Below, one piece after another: positions 58,981-64,000 of a DNA stretch of 64,000 nt (its first letter is position 1; each line of letters begins with the position of its first letter). The notes beneath the pieces were generated by a model, which made no database searches, was not told where the DNA came from, and saw only the letters and a list, made by a program, of their open reading frames with translations. The stretch is from the NCBI RefSeq assembly GCF_003289955.1, contig NZ_QLZR01000002.1:310001-374000 (forward strand). The letters are read 5' to 3'. The translations under genes and the position numbers were made by a program. Source of the stretch: Planococcus halotolerans (lineage in GTDB: Bacteria; Bacillota; Bacilli; Bacillales_A; Planococcaceae).

Positions 58981-59017
58981 GAAACAGCCGTCAGCATTTT
59001 GGAGACGGCTGTTTCTT
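58981..59017 (+). terminator. Rho-independent terminator after rqcH
   Basis: GAAACAGCCGTC and GACGGCTGTTTC pair perfectly over 12 bp around an 11-base loop, followed by TTGTTT. Confidence 0.85.
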
Positions 59018-59150
59018 GTTTACATAAGACTATTATTTACTTTAAATTGCAGGAATATTCTGTGTTTTAAAATTCAGTCTCTATGTTATTGCCCTCTTAC
59101 ACGCTTAATGCTATGTTTTTAAAGGACTATAATACAAGGAGGTAAATTTT

Positions 59151-59993
59151 ATGGTGAAAATGAAAAAGATGTTCTTTGCCCCGGCACTATTGGCAGCTTC
59201 AGCGCTGGTTTTAGCTGCATGCGGCGGAGATGAAGATACTGCAACGGAAGAAAAGACTGCATGGGATGAAATTCAGGAAGAAGGCACATTGACTGTTGCG
59301 ACTTCCGGAACTTTATTGGCAACATCATTCCGCGACGAAGAATCTGATGAACTTACCGGATTCGAAGTGGAAGTTGCGCGTGAAGTGGCTGAACGCCTCG
59401 AACTTGATATCGAATTCAAGGAAATGGGCTTTGATGAAATGCTGACAAGTGTGCAGACTGGCCAAGTCGATATCGCAGCCAATGACATTGAAATTACAGA
59501 AGACCGCGCTGAAGAGTTCATCTTCTCGACTCCTGTGAAATATTCATACGGCACAGCAGTTGTCCGTGAAGACGATCTATCAGGAATTTCTTCACTGGAA
59601 GATCTTGAAGGCAAAAAAGCGGCAGGTGCTTCCACTTCCATCTACATGGAAATTGCCCGCAGTTACGGTGCTGAAGAAGTGACTTATGACAACGCATCAA
59701 ACGAAGTCTACTTGCGCGACGTTTCAATCGGCCGCACAGACGTCATCCTGAACGACTATTACCTTTCAACTTTCGGTGTAGCTGCATTCCCGGAACTCAA
59801 TATCACAATCCACCCGGACATCAAATACGCTCCATCTGAAGTTGGCCTTGTCATGAATAAAGACAACGAAGAACTAGCTGAAAACGTCAACCGCGTTTTG
59901 GATGAAATGCTTGAAGACGGAACCATCACTGAAATTTCCGAAGAATTCTTCGGCGGTGCAGATGTATCGGTTGAGCCTGATATTGAGGAATAG
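59151..59993 (+). CDS. Amino-acid ABC transporter substrate-binding lipoprotein
   Basis: A 280-residue family 3 solute-binding protein. A basic signal peptide (MVKMKKMFFAPALLAASALV) leads into a lipobox LAAC with the lipidated Cys at residue 24. The mature protein has the two-lobed fold with the polar-amino-acid signature GFEVEVAREVAERLEL and ANDIEITEDRAEEFIFS. AAGGAGG lies eight bases before the ATG. The ligand cannot be named; related proteins bind cystine, glutamine, arginine or histidine. A permease gene follows after a 153-base gap that holds a dispersed repeat. The 5' region has a TATAAT at 59128, too close to the ribosome binding site to be a convincing promoter. Confidence 0.92.
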   Translation: MVKMKKMFFAPALLAASALVLAACGGDEDTATEEKTAWDEIQEEGTLTVATSGTLLATSFRDEESDELTGFEVEVAREVAERLELDIEFKEMGFDEMLTSVQTGQVDIAANDIEITEDRAEEFIFSTPVKYSYGTAVVREDDLSGISSLEDLEGKKAAGASTSIYMEIARSYGAEEVTYDNASNEVYLRDVSIGRTDVILNDYYLSTFGVAAFPELNITIHPDIKYAPSEVGLVMNKDNEELAENVNRVLDEMLEDGTITEISEEFFGGADVSVEPDIEE

Positions 59994-60000
59994 AGAATTG

Positions 60001-60112
60001 GAAACGGCCGCTTAGCTCTGAAAAGCATAAGGCGTAATAGCGGAGCGGCGTTCTTTGCCGCATAGCTAGGCCGGCTTATGACCCAAAAAGCTAGGACGCT
60101 GGAGTCTGGACA
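60001..60112 (-). repeat. Hairpin-forming intergenic repeat, family A copy 2
   Basis: The reverse complement aligns with 3175-3290: TGTCCAGACTCCA, GTCATAAGCC, CTTATGCTT, GAGCTAA and CGGCCGTTTCC match. It lies between the stop of the lipoprotein gene (8 bases before) and the permease, inside what looks like one operon, and as RNA would form a hairpin there. Confidence 0.7.
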
Positions 60113-60146
60113 CTAAGAAACAAGTTGAAACAAACGGAGGGGTTCG

Positions 60147-60824
60147 ATGAATGAAATTGAATGGGGATTGTTGTTCGATCCAGTTTTAGCGATCGAATCC
60201 CTCCCCTATGTACTTGAAGGCATATGGTATACATTACTCATTTCGGTCGTCAGCATGCTATGCGGATTAATCATCGGATTTTTCCTCTCGCTTGCCCGGA
60301 CATCTCCGGTCAAGCTCATGCAATATCCGGCGAGACTTTACATTTCCTTTATGCGCGGCGTGCCGATACTCGTGATTTTATTCCTTCTGTATTTTGCATT
60401 GCCCGTCATCGGCATTGAATTTACAGCGGTACAAGCAGCCTTGATCGGCTTCAGCATCAACAGTGCCGCTTATATCGCGGAAGTATTCCGGTCATCACTC
60501 GCTTCAGTCGATAAAGGCCAATGGGAATCTTCCACTGCGCTCGGGCTCACTTACTGGCAGACGATGCGGCGCATCATCCTTCCGCAATCTGTGCGGATTG
60601 CCGTGCCGCCGTTATCCAACGTCTACCTGGATCTGATCAAAGCGTCGTCGCTCGCAGCAATGATTACCGTACCGGAAATTTTCCAGAAAGCACGGACAGT
60701 CGGAGCTCGCGAATACGACTTGCTGACGCTGCTGATACTGGTGGCATTGATCTACTGGGCAATCTGTTCGGTCATGACTGTGCTGCAGAATTACCTCGAG
60801 AAGCGTTATGCGGATTATTTATAG
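60147..60824 (+). CDS. Amino-acid ABC transporter permease (HisM/GlnP type)
   Basis: A 225-residue inner-membrane permease with about five hydrophobic segments and the cytoplasmic EAA loop that docks the ATPase (ALGLTYWQTMRRIILPQSVR). MRGVPILVILFLLYF is typical of the polar amino-acid uptake subfamily. GGAGGGG precedes the ATG. It pairs with the lipoprotein upstream. No ATP-binding gene follows within the window; the next gene is on the opposite strand, past a terminator, so an ATPase encoded elsewhere must serve it. Confidence 0.93.
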   Translation: MNEIEWGLLFDPVLAIESLPYVLEGIWYTLLISVVSMLCGLIIGFFLSLARTSPVKLMQYPARLYISFMRGVPILVILFLLYFALPVIGIEFTAVQAALIGFSINSAAYIAEVFRSSLASVDKGQWESSTALGLTYWQTMRRIILPQSVRIAVPPLSNVYLDLIKASSLAAMITVPEIFQKARTVGAREYDLLTLLILVALIYWAICSVMTVLQNYLEKRYADYL

Positions 60825-60828
60825 AATA

Positions 60829-60866
60829 AAGAGGCGGTCGCGTGAATTCGCGGCAGCCTCTTTTTT
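60829..60866 (+). terminator. Rho-independent terminator after the permease gene
   Basis: AAGAGGC/GCCTCTT with an inner CGCG/CGCG stem, followed by TTTTTTG, 4 bases after the stop codon. Confidence 0.88.
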
Positions 60867-60995
60867 GTGGAATTCTTTTCTTGTGAAATGCTGTGGTTGT
60901 GTTGAAGTAGGTTTTGATTTGAATAAAAAATGCGTTTATGCACCTATAATTTCCATAATTATTTTAGTGCTGGTCTCTGCAAGAGACATTTAAAT

Positions 60996-61100
60996 TTTAT
61001 CAGCGATTTTCTCGTGTTTATCGGCGATTTTTGAAGCTTTATCGGCGATTTTTTTATGTTTATCGGCGATTTTTCAACGTTTATCGGCGATTTTTTAAAA
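60996..61100. repeat. 21-bp tandem array 1 (five units, ATCGGCGAT core)
   Basis: Units start at 60996, 61017, 61038, 61059 and 61080, an exact 21-bp period. Each is TTTATCGGCGATTTT plus six variable bases; the first unit has A in place of the first core G. ATCG-G-CGAT is an odd-length palindrome. The array is followed by a degenerate TCAGCAATT unit and a 78-base block shared with the second array. The stretch 60868-60995 before it has only a short GTCTCT/AGAGAC hairpin. Confidence 0.95.
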
Positions 61101-61282
61101 TCAGCAATTAAAATACAATGAAAAAAGTTCTCTATATCACCCTCGTCATACAGAAAAATTTTTCTGTAAAATATTGGATTTGGCTCTTTCAATAGACTAC
61201 TATGAGTGAATAAAGGTTCTGGCTAAATCTCAATATTTCCCATTAATAATTTCTGAATCAAAATTTTTAAGACTCCTATCAA

Positions 61283-61387
61283 TTTATCGTCGATTTTCCG
61301 GAGTTTATCGTCGATTTCCGATAGTTTATCGTCGATTTTTTTAGGTTTATCGTCGATTATCAAGCGTTTATCGTCGATTCCTTAATT
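61283..61387. repeat. 21-bp tandem array 2 (five units, ATCGTCGAT core)
   Basis: Units start at 61283, 61304, 61325, 61346 and 61367, again an exact 21-bp period. All five carry TTTATCGTCGATT with T as the central base, where array 1 has G. The array is followed by TCAGCAAT and a block matching that after array 1, ending TTTTCTGT..AAATATTGGAT. Arrays plus trailing blocks make two copies of a 183-184 bp module (60996-61179 and 61283-61465), separated by 103 unrelated bases. Confidence 0.95.
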
Positions 61388-61409
61388 TCAGCAATAAAAA
61401 CCCACACAA

Positions 61410-61442
61410 AAAAACCCTCTATTTCACCACCGTGAAATAGAG
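61410..61442 (-). terminator. Probable terminator of the VOC-family gene, within the array module
   Basis: CTCTATTTCAC and GTGAAATAGAG pair perfectly over 11 bp with a 4-base loop, followed on the minus strand by GGG then TTTTTTT. It lies 70 bases past the stop of the gene at 61512-61943. The equivalent place after array 1 keeps the sequence but not the perfect stem. Confidence 0.7.
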
Positions 61443-61511
61443 AACTTTTCTGTTAAATATTGGATCCGCGCTACCTATAAAATCACCACACTTCAACCCG
61501 CTCAACAACTC

Positions 61512-61943
61512 TCACCCATAAAAATCGTCATCACTATCCTCGTCACTCTCCGGCATATACATGACTTCCCATAAATGTCCGTCGATGTCTTCGAAACTCC
61601 AGCCGTACATGAATTCGTTGTCCATTTTATCGTTGGATGCGGAAGCGCCTGCCGCTAACGCGTTATTTACGATTTCATCCACGCCCGCCCGGCTGTCCGC
61701 TGTGATGGAGACGATTACCTCCGTGCTGGCGGCTGAGTCGGATAACGCTTTGCCAGTGAAGCTTTTGAAATAATCTTCAACCAGCAGCATTACATATATA
61801 TTGCGGCCGACTATCATGCACGCAGCGTTTTTGTCCGTCATCTGTTCGTTGAATTCAAATCCGATATCACCGAAAAACTGCATTGATCTGTTCAGGTCTT
61901 TTACTGGTAAATTAATAAAAATATGATTGGATTGGATCGCCAT
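61512..61943 (-). CDS. VOC-family (glyoxalase/bleomycin-resistance fold) protein
   Basis: A 143-residue protein of the vicinal oxygen chelate superfamily, with the paired beta-alpha-beta-beta-beta fold: FINLPVKDLNRSMQFFGDIG at the start and FEDIDGHLWEVMYMPE at the end, whose Glu is a usual metal ligand. The tail is very acidic (SDEDSDDDFYG). The substrate cannot be told from sequence. AGGAG precedes the ATG. It is transcribed toward the repeat arrays; 78 bases separate it from the argS stop, so co-transcription with argS is possible. Confidence 0.9.
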   Translation of the reverse strand: MAIQSNHIFINLPVKDLNRSMQFFGDIGFEFNEQMTDKNAACMIVGRNIYVMLLVEDYFKSFTGKALSDSAASTEVIVSITADSRAGVDEIVNNALAAGASASNDKMDNEFMYGWSFEDIDGHLWEVMYMPESDEDSDDDFYG

Positions 61944-62021
61944 GGTTTTCTCCTTTCATTTTCCTCTATTGTCTATAGTATTCGAGGGAAAGCGAAAGTG
62001 TCCTGCAAGAGCCGGGAAATT

Positions 62022-63716
62022 TTACATTTCGTCCGGTGCATGGATTCCGAGCAAACGGAGGCTTTCCTTCAGCACCACAGTAACGGAGAAAACCAAAGCC
62101 AGTCTTCCCTCCAGATGTTCATCATCTTCCAATACTTTCACGTGGCTATAGTATTTATTGAAATCCTGCGCCAATTCAATCGCATACCTGGCTATGACCG
62201 ATGGTTCGCTTTGCTCAAAGCTTTTTTGAATCATCTCCGGAAATGCAATCAGGTCTTTGATGACTTCCCAACTGTAGCTGTCGTCCAGTCCCACAGCCGT
62301 AATCTCTTCCGCCGTCATACCCGATTTCCGCAAAATCGAGCAGGCTCTGGCATGGGTATACTGCACATAGGGACCCGTAGTACCTTCAAAACGCAGCATT
62401 GCTTCCAGTGAAAACTCGACATTATTCTGCCGTTCCGTCTTCAAATCATGAAAAATCACTGCACCGACGCCCACCATTCGTGCGGTTTCCGCTTTATTCG
62501 CCAGTGCCGGATTCCGCTCTTCGATATTTTTTTCCGCCAATTCAATCACGTCTTTTAACACCTGGTCCAATAAAACCACTTTCCCTTTACGGGTCGACAT
62601 CTTTTTCCCGTCTTTCAATATGAATCCGAATGGAATGTGTGCCATATCATCCGACCAGTCATATCCCATCTTTTTCAGCACCAATTTCAATTGCCTGAAA
62701 TGCAGCGTCTGTTCCTGCCCGACCACGTACAGCGATTTTGCAAAATGATAATTTTCTTTTCTATATAGAGCCGCCGTCAAATCCCGTGTACCGTAAAGCG
62801 TTGCGCCGTCACTTTTCCTGATCAGAAAAGGCGGCAGCCCTTCTTCGGTCAAATCAACCACTTCTGCGCCTTGGGACTCCGTAAGCAATTCCTTCGACTT
62901 CAGCAATTCGATGGTCGCAGCCATCTTATCGTTATAGAAGGCTTCCCCGGCATACGAGTCGAAATCCACTTCCAGCAATTCATAAATTTTGCTGAATTCC
63001 TTCAGCGATTCATCTTTAAACCATGTCCATAATTCTTCCGCTTCCAAATCGCCATTCTCCAGTTGCCAAAACCACTTTCTGGCATCGTCTTCCAGGCCGG
63101 GGTCATCCTTGGCTTCCTCGTGAAATTTGACATACAGCGCCAATAATTCCGGTATAGCATTATCCTTCACTGCCGCTTCATCGCCCCATTTCTGATACGC
63201 GACGATCAACTTTCCGAACTGCGTGCCCCAATCTCCCAAATGATTGATCCCAACTGCTATATATCCCACCTTTTCAACGATTTTCGCCAATGAATTCCCA
63301 ATGACTGTGGATCTCAGATGTCCCATCGAAAAAGGTTTGGCAATATTGGGAGATGAAAAGTCGATGGTGATATTTCTGCCTTGTCCTAAATCGCTCACGC
63401 CATACGCTGCCCTTTCTTCCAGTATCGTCTGTAAGGTATCTTTGCTGACGACAGATTTCTTAAGGTAGCAATTCACATATGGTCCTGCGGCAGCTACTTT
63501 CTCGAAGACAGGATGCTTTATTCGCTCCGCCAGCTCGCCGGCAATTAAATGCGGTGCCTTGCCTTGGCTCTTCGCCAATGAAAAACAGGGAAATGCCAAA
63601 TCGCCCTGGCCATCAAACTTCGGTTTTTCCACTAAACCCATTATGCTTTCCAAAGACATGGTGCCATCCAGATTTTTCACAATTTCCTCGGCAAATAACT
63701 TGTTATAATCCATCAT
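62022..63716 (-). CDS. argS: Arginyl-tRNA synthetase
   Basis: Class I synthetase that charges tRNA(Arg). The 564 residues have the ArgRS N-terminal domain, the HIGH-type motif SMGH at 130-133 in PNIAKPFSMGHLRST, HLGDWGTQFGKLI, KKMSTRKGKVV in the KMSKS position (usual for this subgroup), and the C-terminal DALR anticodon domain (VQYTHARACSILRK onward). GGAGGAG precedes the ATG. The T-box leader directly upstream shows that it is induced when tRNA(Arg) is uncharged. Some Bacillales carry a second argS; whether this is the only copy cannot be seen here. Confidence 0.96.
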   Translation of the reverse strand: MMDYNKLFAEEIVKNLDGTMSLESIMGLVEKPKFDGQGDLAFPCFSLAKSQGKAPHLIAGELAERIKHPVFEKVAAAGPYVNCYLKKSVVSKDTLQTILEERAAYGVSDLGQGRNITIDFSSPNIAKPFSMGHLRSTVIGNSLAKIVEKVGYIAVGINHLGDWGTQFGKLIVAYQKWGDEAAVKDNAIPELLALYVKFHEEAKDDPGLEDDARKWFWQLENGDLEAEELWTWFKDESLKEFSKIYELLEVDFDSYAGEAFYNDKMAATIELLKSKELLTESQGAEVVDLTEEGLPPFLIRKSDGATLYGTRDLTAALYRKENYHFAKSLYVVGQEQTLHFRQLKLVLKKMGYDWSDDMAHIPFGFILKDGKKMSTRKGKVVLLDQVLKDVIELAEKNIEERNPALANKAETARMVGVGAVIFHDLKTERQNNVEFSLEAMLRFEGTTGPYVQYTHARACSILRKSGMTAEEITAVGLDDSYSWEVIKDLIAFPEMIQKSFEQSEPSVIARYAIELAQDFNKYYSHVKVLEDDEHLEGRLALVFSVTVVLKESLRLLGIHAPDEM

Positions 63717-63745
63717 TATACTCCTCCATTTTTCCGGTAAAATAG

Positions 63746-63965
63746 AAAAATCCCGTCTCTAATGTAAATTAGAGACGGGATTCCCGCGGTACCACTCTGA
63801 TTGCCCGGTAAACGGACCTGCTTAAAGCGATAACGGCGCCAGCCGACCTGCCCTACTCGAGTTCAGGCGGTTTCTCAGATATGCGGTTCGGAATACTTCG
63901 GCCACCAGGCTTCCACCATCCCCGGCTCGCTTGGACACTCCATATCCCTACTCTTATCTTCCCAG
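63746..63965 (-). promoter_or_regulatory. T-box leader of argS, tRNA(Arg) specific (specifier CGC)
   Basis: On the minus strand the leader has a distal stem I block (GAGCCGGGGATGGTGGAAGC), then GAAC-CGC-ATAT with specifier CGC at 63883-63885, an arginine codon, and the antiterminator T-box AGTGGTACCGCGGGAA at 63782-63797. The terminator follows: a 12-bp stem TCCCGTCTCTAA-type at 63751-63781, then TTTTTC. Uncharged tRNA(Arg) would pair with both specifier and T-box and allow read-through into argS. Its promoter lies at or beyond the window edge; TACATT near 63976 could be the -10. Confidence 0.92.
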
Positions 63966-64000
63966 AATTTAATGTATTTTTATTATCTTACCGATTTCCA

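Noticed and set aside
59128..59133. TATAAT before the lipoprotein gene as a promoter
   Set aside because: The implied start point would fall inside the AAGGAGG ribosome binding site, so it is probably chance or a minor start.
60996..61387. CRISPR-like arrays
   Set aside because: Core repeats are about 15 bp with only six variable bases between, far below CRISPR spacer length, and there are no cas genes.

Overview
The window is a stretch of core chromosome from a low-to-mid GC Firmicute of the order Bacillales. Gene order follows the Bacillus subtilis polC-to-yloA segment closely, and protein families, strong AGGAGG-type ribosome binding sites, TTG/GTG starts, a FapR box, an L19 leader and a T-box all fit this group. 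Several loci found here in B. subtilis are missing: spoVM between rpmB and thiN, the fla/che operon between codY and rpsB, ylqD between rimM and khpA, rlmN between prpC and rsmB, and remA/yloC beside gmk. A non-sporulating member of the Planococcaceae (Planococcus-like) is my best guess, made from gene content alone.

Layout. Nearly everything from 1 to 57.2 kb is read on the minus strand, so transcription order runs from high to low coordinates. From the left edge: the N-terminal part of polC, proS, then rseP-dxr-cdsA-uppS (membrane and isoprenoid synthesis), frr-pyrH, tsf and rpsB, a repeat-filled gap, then codY with hslU-hslV-xerC, trmFO-topA-dprA, sucCD, rnhB, rbgA, lepB, rplS, trmD-rimM, a second repeat-filled gap, khpA-rpsP, ffh-ylxM-ftsY-smc-rnc (protein targeting and chromosome structure), acpP-fabG-fabD-plsX-fapR (fatty acid synthesis and its repressor), recG-sdaAA-sdaAB, and fakA with an Asp23-family gene. 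rpmB is the single plus-strand gene in this part. A third repeat-filled gap follows, then thiN-rpe-rsgA-prkC-prpC-rsmB-fmt-def-priA-coaBC-rpoZ-gmk, a tightly packed block with many 4-base overlaps.

From 57.3 kb the plan changes. rqcH, a substrate-binding lipoprotein and an amino-acid ABC permease lie on the plus strand, with no ATPase gene beside them. They are followed by a 640-bp non-coding stretch, a VOC-family gene and argS, both on the minus strand. argS is preceded by a tRNA(Arg)-type T-box leader with a CGC specifier.

The unusual material is between genes. (1) Two arrays of five units, each on an exact 21-bp period, lie at 60996-61100 and 61283-61387 and belong to a duplicated module of about 184 bp; the palindromic core differs by one base between the arrays. 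(2) A composite repeat with GATAT-type inverted ends occurs at three places, each where B. subtilis carries genes absent here. One copy holds a perfect 30-bp palindrome. (3) A second, shorter hairpin repeat of about 115 bp occurs twice, once between the transporter lipoprotein and its permease. Regulatory RNAs include an L19 leader, a candidate rpsB leader and the argS T-box. No rRNA, tRNA, CRISPR array, insertion sequence or prophage was seen.
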